64,000 nt of DNA. Source: Flavihumibacter profundi (GTDB lineage: Bacteria > Bacteroidota > Bacteroidia > Chitinophagales > Chitinophagaceae). The notes under the pieces are model-generated. The model was given only the letters and a program-made list of their open reading frames with translations. It was not told where the DNA came from and did not search any database. The DNA lies in the NCBI RefSeq assembly GCF_020076305.1, contig NZ_JAIQXE010000003.1, positions 1-64,000 of the forward strand, in the 5' to 3' direction. This document shows, in pieces, positions 6,743-15,600 of the stretch. The position numbers were made by a program, and so were the translations under genes. Each line of letters starts with the position of its first letter. Within the stretch, counting starts at the first letter, position 1.

Positions 6743-7159
6743 ATGGAACTGCTCTTACAACGGACGTACTACGAAACGGGTACGAACGGCATATTACGCA
6801 TCCTTGATGATATCCTATGCTATACGATTGAGTTACCCTGGCGGAACAATGCGCCTATGAAATCCTGTATTCCCAAAGGCAGGTACCCCGTGGTACTGAG
6901 GTACAGTCCACGCCACAAGAATCACCTGCTACTGAAGGATACCGGGATCCGGAAACTGATACTCATCCACCGGGCCAACAATGCCCGGACTGAGTTGAAG
7001 GGTTGCATTGCCACCGTTACGGAACTCACGGGACCGGGCATGGGAAAGGGTTCAGGAAAAGCTTTCAACAAGTTGCTGGACCTGGTATTTATTGCACTCA
7101 AAGACAACAAGCCGGTATGGATTACGCTGGAGGAAATGCCGGCCATTATTAACCTTTAA
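6743..7159 (+). CDS. DUF5675 family protein
   Basis: 138 residues matching the small DUF5675 family, seen in phages, prophages and type VI or polymorphic-toxin neighbourhoods. Visible signatures are TNGIL near residue 14, TIELPWRNN (28-36), CIPKGRYPV (42-50), SPRHKNHL, LIHRANNARTELKGCI and the C-terminal GSGKAF. Its conserved H, N and C residues suggest a small catalytic or peptidoglycan-related fold, but the function is not established. It is followed with zero spacing by a holin-like gene. Confidence 0.8.
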   Translation: MELLLQRTYYETGTNGILRILDDILCYTIELPWRNNAPMKSCIPKGRYPVVLRYSPRHKNHLLLKDTGIRKLILIHRANNARTELKGCIATVTELTGPGMGKGSGKAFNKLLDLVFIALKDNKPVWITLEEMPAIINL

Positions 7160-7399
7160 ATGGACAATGCTATGAAACAAACCGAGATCGACAGACTTAG
7201 CCTGGTGGAAAGGGCCAACGCCCCTACGCCATCATTCTTTGTAAAGCTGCGAAACATTGGCATGGCGCTGGCAGCGATCAGTGCCGCCATCATTGCAGCC
7301 CCTGTGGCGCTTCCGGCCATTGTGACCACCATTGCCAGCTACCTAGCGGTAGCAGGTACGGTAGCCACGGCCGTTAGCCAGATTACCGTGCAGGGATAA
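7160..7399 (+). CDS. Small holin-like membrane protein
   Basis: 79 residues: a polar N-terminus, an amphipathic start (FFVKLRNIGMALAAIS) and two hydrophobic segments (AAIIAAPVALPAIVTTIASYL and AVAGTVATAVSQI) rich in Ala, separated by Pro. This is the size and layout of small holins or phage-associated membrane proteins. The ATG directly abuts the TAA of the DUF5675 gene, so the two are translationally linked. Pairing with DUF5675 suggests a lysis-like or secretion-accessory module, by inference only. Confidence 0.6.
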   Translation: MDNAMKQTEIDRLSLVERANAPTPSFFVKLRNIGMALAAISAAIIAAPVALPAIVTTIASYLAVAGTVATAVSQITVQG

Positions 7400-7419
7400 G
7401 CGATCAGGAAATCCCTGTG

Positions 7420-7458
7420 AAAAGCCAGCCCTGGCAAGCATTGGCCGGGGCTTTATTA
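7420..7458 (+). terminator. Probable intrinsic terminator after the holin-like gene
   Basis: AAAGCC at 7422-7427 pairs with GGCTTT at 7449-7454. The inner sequence can also pair (GCC..GGC), and TATTAAAAAAA follows. It lies 20 bases past the holin-like stop. A GTG-started extension of the next frame would have to be translated through it, an argument for that gene's ATG at 7471. Confidence 0.4.
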
Positions 7459-7470
7459 AAAAAAGCAAGT

Positions 7471-8040
7471 ATGAAACCACTACATCTTCCCCCCACCATA
7501 AAAATGCCCACTCCGGCAGAACCTGCAAATCTTGTGGAAGGGTATACCATTAGTCCAGACGACGATGATTTATTACCAAATACCTTCCTGGCACAAATCA
7601 ACATCAACAATGAAAACTTATGGTCACTTTGCAGAGTCCTGATATTACAGTTACCGGAAGAAGTATGCATGGTTTTTGGCCCAGGTAAAGAAGATTATTC
7701 GCTGGGTGATGCGATGGATAAGATGCACTTATTAAATGAACTCGAACCCTTTCATCTTGAACTATCGCAAGACCCCGACCTGCAATTTTCCATTTTCTAC
7801 CAGGATGAAGATTATTACGAACATGTAATGGTAACACAAGAAAAATACATCCATTATTGGGGCATGAATGAAGTACGATTCAGGAATACCATGAAATATT
7901 TTGGCCTTGCTGAAGTAGAAGGCTTAAACTTTATAGATGAATACCCGCTGGAAACGGAAAAGCTCGGGCTAATAAATCCAAATGCAACGGAAACAGAGGA
8001 TTTGCTGGAACATTTGGAGGTGGTAATGAAGGGGCTGTAA
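7471..8040 (+). CDS. Acidic hypothetical protein, possible immunity-type
   Basis: About 189 residues, acidic, soluble, no signal peptide, family not recognised. It has aromatic and acidic clusters such as FSIFYQDEDYYEHVM and IHYWGMNEVRFRN, and a Leu/Glu-rich C-terminus. ATG 7471 is chosen over an upstream in-frame GTG (7417), because the extra 18 residues would be encoded by a hairpin that looks like a terminator. Size, acidity and neighbours (DUF5675, holin-like) recall immunity proteins of polymorphic toxin loci. No toxin gene is visible, so that is speculation. Confidence 0.6.
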   Translation: MKPLHLPPTIKMPTPAEPANLVEGYTISPDDDDLLPNTFLAQININNENLWSLCRVLILQLPEEVCMVFGPGKEDYSLGDAMDKMHLLNELEPFHLELSQDPDLQFSIFYQDEDYYEHVMVTQEKYIHYWGMNEVRFRNTMKYFGLAEVEGLNFIDEYPLETEKLGLINPNATETEDLLEHLEVVMKGL

Positions 8041-8147
8041 TCAATTCAACAATAGAAAATATCTTAGCATTTGAAATTCAATTATAAAAATTAATCTATT
8101 TAGAAAATATTCTTCCTCTAAAATCGTTTAACGGAAAAACCTATTTC

Positions 8148-8612
8148 ATGAAATTTTTCTTTACCGCCATTTTATCAATTATTAGCATTTCTGGATTTAC
8201 TCAAAATACAACACAGGAAGAATATTTATACCTAGTAAAAGGCTATAAAACTACGATTGAAAGTGGATTAGACATAAAAAAAGGCTATTCTATTTCCGAT
8301 ACCGTATCATTTACAACTCAAGGCAATAAATATGGTTTTACCTTTATGAACCTAATACGACAAAATAATAAATCCCTTGCCGGAACGATAATTCTTGCAT
8401 ATAGTTCAATTTCCGATAAGCACTATTTTTTAGGTATGGAAGCTGCTAGCGAAGGAAATCAAATTGATTTAGAAAATACCTTGATGAAGCAGATAACTGA
8501 TTATGGGTGGGATACCCAAATAAAAAATGCATTTATTCAAGCATTGGCAGAATACCTAGCAATTAAACTAACTGACAAGAAATCAGTAAGGATTGCAATT
8601 ACAGGTAGGTGA
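8148..8612 (+). CDS. Secreted hypothetical protein
   Basis: 154 residues with a clear signal peptide (MKFFFTAILSIISISGFTQ, cut expected near residue 19). The mature part is about 135 residues, mixed alpha/beta (KYGFTFMNLIRQNN, GTIILAYSSISDKHYFLGME). No known domain is recognised. It is AT-rich like its surroundings and has no operon partner within 100 bases. It is probably periplasmic or surface-exposed. Confidence 0.65.
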   Translation: MKFFFTAILSIISISGFTQNTTQEEYLYLVKGYKTTIESGLDIKKGYSISDTVSFTTQGNKYGFTFMNLIRQNNKSLAGTIILAYSSISDKHYFLGMEAASEGNQIDLENTLMKQITDYGWDTQIKNAFIQALAEYLAIKLTDKKSVRIAITGR

Positions 8613-8635
8613 CATATGCGTGTTATGATTTCATT

Positions 8636-8785
8636 TTAACCTTCGTTGACTCTAAAGTCTAATACAAAAAGGGATGGAACAGTCTTTAACTTTTTTGCAA
8701 CCCAGTAGGTTTGCTCAAAACTGGACTTCTCTACAATAATTACATTATAGTTCAACACCCTTTCCTTTAAAAATAATATTAGTCT
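8636..8785 (-). pseudogene. Short coding remnant
   Basis: A minus-strand frame without a start codon reads LKERVLNYNVIIVEKSSFEQ, then TYWVAKKLKTVPSLFVLDFRVNEG and a TAA at 8636-8638. The composition is protein-like, with alternating hydrophobic strands, but it is only about 48 residues long and is closed upstream by a TGA. It sits just downstream of the helicase gene and may be the tail of a deleted third gene of that operon. Family unknown. Confidence 0.3.
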
Positions 8786-8836
8786 TCAGATGCACTTTAA
8801 TTAAATATTAATGAGGATTGCCTTTATGATATAAAT

Positions 8837-11800
8837 TTATCCAATAGCCATTTTCGCGGAATCTTTCCAAAGATATGGCGGCATTGGCTCTGACAACTCC
8901 CATACAATGTTCATAGGCTTAGAACCGTTGTGTTCCACTAGCTTTGCTTCACCCAAAAAAACTGAAGCCATAGTATTTTTATATTCATCTTCCTTTTTCT
9001 CACGTACAAAAAGCAATATTCGTCTTTCAAGCTTAACGTGATTTATGTACAATTGCCCCTTCACGGATTCCGGTTTAACTGAATTTTGAGACTGCCATTG
9101 AAACAAAATATCATTTATCGCAAAATCATCATACAATGTGGTTGGCGAGAAATCTTTATCCGATTTATCCAGTGTAATAAAAAGCAACTCCGTATTTTTT
9201 TCCACAGAGTACGCTACTCCTTCCCTAATTTCACTTCTTTTATTAAAAGTGTGAAAACCAAATGCTGCCAAAATCTGATCTCGGGTATACCTGCTATGCA
9301 GTTTTAAAGGTTGTGGATATGGCAGACGAATATTTATTTCCAAAAAATCAATCCTATCTATCAATATTTCCATTAATTCTATAATCTCATTAACCAATAA
9401 CCTATTTCTACCTAAATACATTATACTTTCCGCAAGAGAACTAAATTTGCCTGGTTCCTGCCATACATCGTAATATAGCATCAAACACATCGTCTTTTCA
9501 TCCACAGTAAAGCTTTCGAAATCAAAATTGAAGTTTCTTTTGGCCAATGTTAGAATAAATTGAAAATAGGTATATGAATTACACGAAAGCCACTTTTTAC
9601 TTACCGCTCTAAATAATTCACTGTCGTAATCTGGGTCGTAATCTTCAATCTGCTCGGCCAATACACATAATCTACTCCAATTTGAATTTTTGTATATCAG
9701 TTGTAAATTAATATGATAAAAATTAGAAAAATTCTTCAGTGAAAGAGGCAGTGAAGTTTGATTTTCAAAATTCCTGATCTTATTAACCAGTTGATTTTTA
9801 TTTAAGGAAGTTGCATTCCGGATGTTTTGTAATATGTACTCTTTTGCCTTCTTCTCAAGAATAATGGAACATCCTAATGGCAAGTGCGGAAATTCATCCT
9901 CCAATTCCTTTAGTATTGATGTATTGGTTTTTCCTATCAATGCTCGAAACTTACCATCAAAATCATACTCCGGCCTTGAGTTACCTACAAAATCCAAGAC
10001 TGTCAAACAATCTTTCCCATCAGCCAATCTCAAACCACGGCCAAGTTGTTGCAAAAAAACTGTTAGGCTTTCTGTTGGTCTAAGAAATAGCACAGTATCA
10101 ATTTCAGGAATATCAACACCTTCATTATAAATATCTACCACAAAAAGGTAATTGATTTCCTTTCTTATTAATTTACTTCGCATGCCGTCTCTCAAATCAC
10201 GGATTGAATCACTAACGAGGTAATCGGACTTCAATCCAGCCAATGCAAATTTTTCTGCCATATACTTAGCGTGTTCTTGAGAAATACAAAAACACAACGC
10301 TTTTACATCGGTCAAATCATTTAGATATTTATTTAAATTTTCTATTATCTGGCCAACTCTTTTATCATTCTGGGTGTAAATTTTTGTCAGTTCTCCAGGC
10401 ACATATTTCCCATTTTTCCAGGTTACCCTTGACAAATCAATGCTATCTGTAATCCCGAAATATTGAAATGGACAAAGCAACTTTCTATTCAACGCTTCTG
10501 GCAACCTTATTTCAGCGGCTATTGAATCACAAAAATCCTTAGTAATATCCTCGCCATCCATTCTCTCTGGTGTAGCTGTTAACCCTAAAAGGATATTTGG
10601 CCCAAATCGGTTCAAAACTGGCCGGTAGCTTGAAGCTGCAATATGATGAACCTCATCAATAATTATGAAATCATAAAAATTAGGAGAAAGTGTAAGAGAT
10701 TCTATCCTATTATTTAAGGTTTGAACTGAAGCAAAAATACAATCATATTTCCCTGGAGAAATGCCATCAACCCATAACTCTCCAAAATTATTATCCTTTA
10801 GAATTCCACGAAATGTTTCAAGGGCTTGTTGCAAAATTTCCTTACGGTGGGCTATAAATAAAAGTCTAGCACTAGAGTGCTTACTTTTATAATTTTTATA
10901 ATCAAATGCTGAGATAACCGTCTTTCCAGTGCCAGTCGCTGCTACAATTAAATTCCTATATCGATTGTGTACTTGCCGTTCAGTTTCTAATTTTTCCAGG
11001 ATTTCATTTTGAAAAGGATGTGGAGTTATATCAAAATAGACTAAGGATTTTTTTCTATCGGTTAATTTTTCATTGCTAAGCGCTGATTTTAATTTTTCGC
11101 TGTGCATTTCAGTTTCAAAACGCTCAAACTCCTTATCATGCCAATATGTTTCAAATGTTTTCAGGAATTTATCGATTATATGACCTACTTCCTGTGTTGT
11201 AACCTTTACATTCCATTCTAATCCATTAGTTAATGCAGATCGTGAAATATTTGAAGATCCAATATACCCTGTATGGAATCCAGTATTTCTTAAAAACAAA
11301 TAGGCCTTTGCATGCAATCGTTCATTATCAGTATTGTATGAAACTTTAATCTCAGTGTTCTTTAAAGTTGATAAATATTCAACTGCCTTAAAATCAGTTG
11401 CGCCCATATAAGAGGTGGTAATAATATTTAATTGGCCGCCCCGCTCTGTAAATTCAAGGAGTTCATCTTTAAATATTCTTATGCCTGTCCATTTTATAAA
11501 TGAAACAAGAAAATTGATCCTATCAGATGACAGTATTTCTTTTTTTATTTCACTTTCTAGAGATATTCCTACGTTACTACCAGTGAACAGTTCACTTTGT
11601 GATAACCCAGTATATGGTGTGATTTTTTTTAGGTGTTTTTCTAAATTTGAAAATTTTGAATCCATTTTTGGAAATACTGCCGAAAGGATCTTTCCTTGTG
11701 CCACTATTAAGTCATCTTCGAATTCCTCGTCTTTTAATTGAGTGATAAATACTCTAATAACACTATTTGCAAGATCAATTTGTTTTTCTATACTATTATC

Positions 11801-11980
11801 ACCACTAATTTGATTTAGTGCTATGCGCATTATATTTGAAAGATAGTGCGATAACACCTGCGCTGCTTCGGCTTTACCAATTTCATTTTCTTGAACATAA
11901 AACTTATCTCTGTCAATTTCATTTAGTCTGGAAAATATATACTTATTAATAAGCTGCTCATACAGGCCAAAATTAGTCAT
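8837..11980 (-). CDS. PLD-like / SF2 helicase / DUF3427 protein
   Basis: About 1047 residues. Order: helical N-terminal region (1-140); phospholipase-D-like domain (about 150-290) with HAKAYLF near 226 and GSSNISRSALTNGLEWN near 244; SF2 helicase core with Walker A AATGTGKT (about 350), DEVH box (445), TATPER (471) and motif VI QQLGRGLR; then a C-terminal DUF3427 region (about 780-1045, from TRDQILAAFGFH to the end). Proteins of this build probably bind and remodel or cut nucleic acid, and many lie in defence islands. ATG 11980 is chosen; ATG 11989 is also in frame. The start overlaps the end of the MutT-like gene, so the two form an operon. There is no methyltransferase nearby, which argues against a restriction system. 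Strongly AT-rich, probably transferred. Confidence 0.9.
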   Translation of the reverse strand: MTNFGLYEQLINKYIFSRLNEIDRDKFYVQENEIGKAEAAQVLSHYLSNIMRIALNQISGDNSIEKQIDLANSVIRVFITQLKDEEFEDDLIVAQGKILSAVFPKMDSKFSNLEKHLKKITPYTGLSQSELFTGSNVGISLESEIKKEILSSDRINFLVSFIKWTGIRIFKDELLEFTERGGQLNIITTSYMGATDFKAVEYLSTLKNTEIKVSYNTDNERLHAKAYLFLRNTGFHTGYIGSSNISRSALTNGLEWNVKVTTQEVGHIIDKFLKTFETYWHDKEFERFETEMHSEKLKSALSNEKLTDRKKSLVYFDITPHPFQNEILEKLETERQVHNRYRNLIVAATGTGKTVISAFDYKNYKSKHSSARLLFIAHRKEILQQALETFRGILKDNNFGELWVDGISPGKYDCIFASVQTLNNRIESLTLSPNFYDFIIIDEVHHIAASSYRPVLNRFGPNILLGLTATPERMDGEDITKDFCDSIAAEIRLPEALNRKLLCPFQYFGITDSIDLSRVTWKNGKYVPGELTKIYTQNDKRVGQIIENLNKYLNDLTDVKALCFCISQEHAKYMAEKFALAGLKSDYLVSDSIRDLRDGMRSKLIRKEINYLFVVDIYNEGVDIPEIDTVLFLRPTESLTVFLQQLGRGLRLADGKDCLTVLDFVGNSRPEYDFDGKFRALIGKTNTSILKELEDEFPHLPLGCSIILEKKAKEYILQNIRNATSLNKNQLVNKIRNFENQTSLPLSLKNFSNFYHINLQLIYKNSNWSRLCVLAEQIEDYDPDYDSELFRAVSKKWLSCNSYTYFQFILTLAKRNFNFDFESFTVDEKTMCLMLYYDVWQEPGKFSSLAESIMYLGRNRLLVNEIIELMEILIDRIDFLEINIRLPYPQPLKLHSRYTRDQILAAFGFHTFNKRSEIREGVAYSVEKNTELLFITLDKSDKDFSPTTLYDDFAINDILFQWQSQNSVKPESVKGQLYINHVKLERRILLFVREKKEDEYKNTMASVFLGEAKLVEHNGSKPMNIVWELSEPMPPYLWKDSAKMAIG

Positions 11981-12362
11981 GATAAACATTTAAAAAATTC
12001 TCCAATACTGGCATGTCCGCTGCTGCCCAATCTAAACCCTTTAGCTCATCCTTCCTAAGCCATTTAAATGCCTTATGCTCAGCTAATATTAATTCGCCTT
12101 TTAAATACTTTGCTATAAAGGGATATAGCTTTATTGAAAACATACCATAATCAAACTCTCCGTTATCAATTTTCAATTCCACCTCTATTTCAATATTCAA
12201 TTCTTCCTTTATTTCTCTTTTAATACAATTTTCGGCTGTTTCATTTTCCTCAATTTTCCCACCAGGAAACTCCCATTTTAATGGAAGCTTCATTTGTTCG
12301 CTTCTCTGAACAACTAAAATCTTATTATCCTTAATAATTATTGCACAAGCAACATCTATCAT
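11973..12362 (-). CDS. MutT-type NUDIX hydrolase
   Basis: 129 residues from ATG 12362 (a TTG at 12374 is also in frame but poorer). The NUDIX box is complete except for the last Gly: GGKIEENETAENCIKREIKE then ELNI. The KWEFPGGK start and the tail (KWLRKDELKGLDWAAADMPV) place it with the 8-oxo-dGTP / CTP pyrophosphohydrolase branch, which clears oxidised or unusual nucleoside triphosphates. It ends inside the start of the helicase gene (8-17 base overlap), implying translational coupling. In that setting it may hydrolyse a nucleotide signal or a substrate made by the helicase, which is inference. Confidence 0.85.
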   Translation of the reverse strand: MIDVACAIIIKDNKILVVQRSEQMKLPLKWEFPGGKIEENETAENCIKREIKEELNIEIEVELKIDNGEFDYGMFSIKLYPFIAKYLKGELILAEHKAFKWLRKDELKGLDWAAADMPVLENFLNVYHD

Positions 12363-12419
12363 ATAAAAAAGCAATAAAAGTTCAATACTGATTAATATAG
12401 AAAATTTTATTTGCCGTAC

Positions 12420-15400
12420 TCACTCCTTCACCCCCACCACCGTCAGCTTCTTCTCCCTTGCCACCTCATTAAACTTCACCAGATCTTCCTTCTTCAACTT
12501 CGACAGTTTCGCTAACTCAACATCACACTTCCCGGCTATATCTGCATACACTTCACGCGACTGTTTCGACGGGGCCATATGGCCACTGTTGGCAGTTCCA
12601 AATACACCGGCGAGTTTGTCGTTCAGGCGTATAGGAAAGTTCAGCACGTCCTGGCCACTCTTGGCCCTGGTCTGGTAAAGGGCTTCTTCTATCAACGTGA
12701 GTTGCTTCGAAAGGGTATCGGCGGCGGACTTCACATCAGCCGGACAATCCTTGCCCTGGCGCGCTACGAAATCGGTGAGCTGGCTGCGGATGGAACGGAT
12801 ATCCTTGATGCCTTTCTGCACTTCATTGAACTTGTCCTGCACCTGCTTCAGGAAGGCAAACTGCGCAGCATAATCAGCGGGACTTATCTTGTATACGGGA
12901 TCTGCTTTTACTACAAAGGGCAGCTCCGTGCTATCCTTCCCTACTTTCACTTTCGCGTAATAGTTTCCGGGCGGCGCTAATATCTCACCGGGCACACCAT
13001 TCCAGAGGATCATGCCGTCTATTTTCTCCCCGGCCGGATATAAAAGGTTCCAGGCGAAACGGTTCATGCCCTGCCTGATGTCTAATTTGTTTTCCTTATC
13101 ATCGGGCGTAAATGTTTTTATGGCTTTATGGCCTTCATCGTAAATGGTGATCGCTGAGGCGGACACTGCACTGTCTTTCACATAGTAGTTGATCACCGCG
13201 CCCGGCATCGGGTTGGCGCCGGCTATCGTTGGCGGACTGCTCCGGAATTCACCACCGCCCGATTGCATCCGCAATACTTCATTCAACGGGAATACATGCA
13301 GGGGTTTATTGACGATCGCCGCATCATACTGCTGCACGGTAGTCAGGTCATCCAGCACCCAAAAGGCGCGGCCCTGCGTGGCTACCACAAGGTCATTGTC
13401 CTTGATGGTAAGGTCGGTAATGGGCACTACCGGCAGGTTCAGCTGGAAGGGTTTCCAGTTCGCGCCATCATCATAACTGATATACATCCCGAACTCGGTA
13501 CCGGCATAGAGCAGGCCATCGCGCTTTTTGTCGGCCCGCATCACGCGGGTAAAATGCAATGGTGCGATACCGTTAGTAACCAGGGTCCATGTCTTGCCGT
13601 AGTCTGTTGTCTTGTAGATATAAGGCGTATAATCATCCAGCTTATAGCGCGTGCCGGTGATATAGGCCACGCCCTTTTTCGTTGGGTGGGTTTCAATGGC
13701 ATTCCACATCATCCACTTGGGCGCTGCAGGCGGGGTAACATTCGCCCAGTTCTTGCCACCATCGCGGCTTACATACACCAGTCCGTCGTCGGAGCCGGTC
13801 CACAGCAGGTCCTTCTCCAGCGCAGATTCCGCGGCGGTGAAAATGGTACAATAGTATTCAACAGAGGTATTGTCCTGCGTAATGGGGCCACCGCTTGATT
13901 TCTGTTTGTTCTTGTCATTGGTGGTGAGGTCGGGCGAGATCTGCTCCCAGCTTGCGCCTTCGTTCTCGGTTACAAATAATGCATTGGCCGCGCAATACAA
14001 ACGCTTAGGGTTATGCGGGGAAAAGAAGATCGGGAAATTCCATTGGAACCGGAAGCGCTGTACATCAGCACCTGCGCCGGTCGGGTTATCGGGCCATACC
14101 GAGATCGCGCGGTTCTCGCCGGTACGATGGTCCAGCCGGCTCAGGTAACCGCCGTAATTGCCGCCATACACGATATCGGGGTTCAGGGGATCCGCAATCA
14201 CATAGCCGCTCTCAAAGCCCGCCGTAGAGCTCCAGTCGCTGGCTGTAATGGCCGATCCGCTGCTGCGGCTCCTGATGCGCACGGTACTATTGTCCTGCTG
14301 CGCGCCTAAGATGCGGTAAGGAAAACTATTGTCTGTGCTCACGCGGTAAAACTGTGCCGTGGGCTGGTTATCATAGGTACTCCAGTTCGCACCGCCATCA
14401 TAACTGATCTGACCGCCGCCGTCATCGGCTACGATCATGCGGTTGCCGTCTTCCGGGTCAATCCACAGGTCGTGGTGATCGCCGTGCGGCGTATTCACCT
14501 TTGTAAATGTTTTGCCGCCATCCACGCTTTTATTGATTTCCGTATTCAGCACGTAGAGCTCGTTCTCATTCTTCGGGTCAACAAAGACCTTGCTGTAATA
14601 CCAGGCCCGCTGCCGGATATCGCCGCTGCTGTTCTGGAGGGTCCAGGTTTCACCGGCATCGGCACTTTCAAATAGTCCGCCGTTAGCATTTTCTACCAGG
14701 CTGTAAATTTTATCGGGATCTGATGGCGCCACTGCAACACCCACTATGCCCCAGACTCCTTTGGGCAATCCCTTCGCTGCGGAAATATTTTTCCAGGTTT
14801 CACCGCCATCGGTACTCTTCCAGAGCCCGGAGCCCTCGCCGCCACTTTCCATGCTATAAGGGGTGCGGATCACGCGCCAGGTGCCGGCATAAAATGTTGT
14901 CGGGTTACCGGGTTCCATCACCAGGTCACTGGCCCCGGTCTGGTTATTAATATAGAGGGTCTTTTTCCAGGTCTTGCCGCCATCGGTTGTCTTGAACACG
15001 CCGCGCTCTTCACTGGGCCCGAACAAATGGCCAATCACGGCTACCCAAACGATATCGGGATTGCGGGGGTGGATCACTATCCGGATGATATGCCGGCTAT
15101 CTTTCAGCCCGATATTTTTCCAGCTGCGGCCGCCGTCTTCACTGCGCCACATGCCACCGAGGCCTTCGGATACATTACCCCTTAAGGTATTCTCGCCTTC
15201 GCCGGCGTAGAGAACGTTCTCATCGGATGGGGCAACGGCAATGGCGCCCATGGAGCCGCCGAAGTATTTGTCACTGATGTTTTTCCAGTTGCTGCCGCCG
15301 TCGGCTGTCTTCCATACCCCGCCGCCGGTGGACGCCATGTAGAACAGCTGCCTGTTTTTATAGGATCCCGTAACCGCGCCGGAACGCCCGCCGCGGAAGG

Positions 15401-15542
15401 GACCAACGAGGCGGTATTTGGTGGTGGAGAATAAAACTGAGTCTGCTTTGGTTATGGGTGCTGCCGGTGTTGGTGTTTTCTTTTTCTGTGCAACAAGGGA
15501 AACTGACAGGCAGGTAAAAATGGCGAAGATGGCTATTCTCAT
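12420..15542 (-). CDS. Secreted BNR/VPS10-type repeat protein (glycosidase-like beta-propeller)
   Basis: About 1040 residues. The start at ATG 15542 gives a signal peptide (MRIAIFAIFTCLSVSLVAQ); the longer frame would add 22 unlikely residues. The mature part holds about ten Asp-box (BNR) repeats such as KTADGGSNWK, RSEDGGRSW, KTTDGGKTW, KSTDGGETW and SRDGGKNW, indicating one or two beta-propellers. These proteins are often labelled exo-alpha-sialidase or xyloglucanase-like, or VPS10 proteins, but no catalytic set is visible. The C-terminal 250 residues (from about 800) form a beta-sandwich and a helical tail rich in Lys. Common in Bacteroidota; exact role unknown. High GC marks the end of the AT-rich region. 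Confidence 0.85.
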   Translation of the reverse strand: MRIAIFAIFTCLSVSLVAQKKKTPTPAAPITKADSVLFSTTKYRLVGPFRGGRSGAVTGSYKNRQLFYMASTGGGVWKTADGGSNWKNISDKYFGGSMGAIAVAPSDENVLYAGEGENTLRGNVSEGLGGMWRSEDGGRSWKNIGLKDSRHIIRIVIHPRNPDIVWVAVIGHLFGPSEERGVFKTTDGGKTWKKTLYINNQTGASDLVMEPGNPTTFYAGTWRVIRTPYSMESGGEGSGLWKSTDGGETWKNISAAKGLPKGVWGIVGVAVAPSDPDKIYSLVENANGGLFESADAGETWTLQNSSGDIRQRAWYYSKVFVDPKNENELYVLNTEINKSVDGGKTFTKVNTPHGDHHDLWIDPEDGNRMIVADDGGGQISYDGGANWSTYDNQPTAQFYRVSTDNSFPYRILGAQQDNSTVRIRSRSSGSAITASDWSSTAGFESGYVIADPLNPDIVYGGNYGGYLSRLDHRTGENRAISVWPDNPTGAGADVQRFRFQWNFPIFFSPHNPKRLYCAANALFVTENEGASWEQISPDLTTNDKNKQKSSGGPITQDNTSVEYYCTIFTAAESALEKDLLWTGSDDGLVYVSRDGGKNWANVTPPAAPKWMMWNAIETHPTKKGVAYITGTRYKLDDYTPYIYKTTDYGKTWTLVTNGIAPLHFTRVMRADKKRDGLLYAGTEFGMYISYDDGANWKPFQLNLPVVPITDLTIKDNDLVVATQGRAFWVLDDLTTVQQYDAAIVNKPLHVFPLNEVLRMQSGGGEFRSSPPTIAGANPMPGAVINYYVKDSAVSASAITIYDEGHKAIKTFTPDDKENKLDIRQGMNRFAWNLLYPAGEKIDGMILWNGVPGEILAPPGNYYAKVKVGKDSTELPFVVKADPVYKISPADYAAQFAFLKQVQDKFNEVQKGIKDIRSIRSQLTDFVARQGKDCPADVKSAADTLSKQLTLIEEALYQTRAKSGQDVLNFPIRLNDKLAGVFGTANSGHMAPSKQSREVYADIAGKCDVELAKLSKLKKEDLVKFNEVAREKKLTVVGVKE

Positions 15543-15600
15543 GTGCTGTAAAGATTTACGATGATGAAAATAGGCACAAATGCGCAAAAGAATCGTTGTA

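Noticed and set aside
7417-7470. GTG start for the acidic hypothetical gene
   Set aside because: The added 18 codons lie in a hairpin with a following A/T tract that looks like a terminator; ATG 7471 is better.
8837-12362. Helicase gene as a type I or III restriction subunit
   Set aside because: No methyltransferase or specificity gene lies near, and the PLD plus DUF3427 domain order fits the other helicase group.
13263-13898. Plus-strand 211-codon open frame opposite the BNR protein
   Set aside because: It lies wholly opposite a strongly supported gene of high GC, where long antisense frames are expected by chance; its translation has no recognisable domain.
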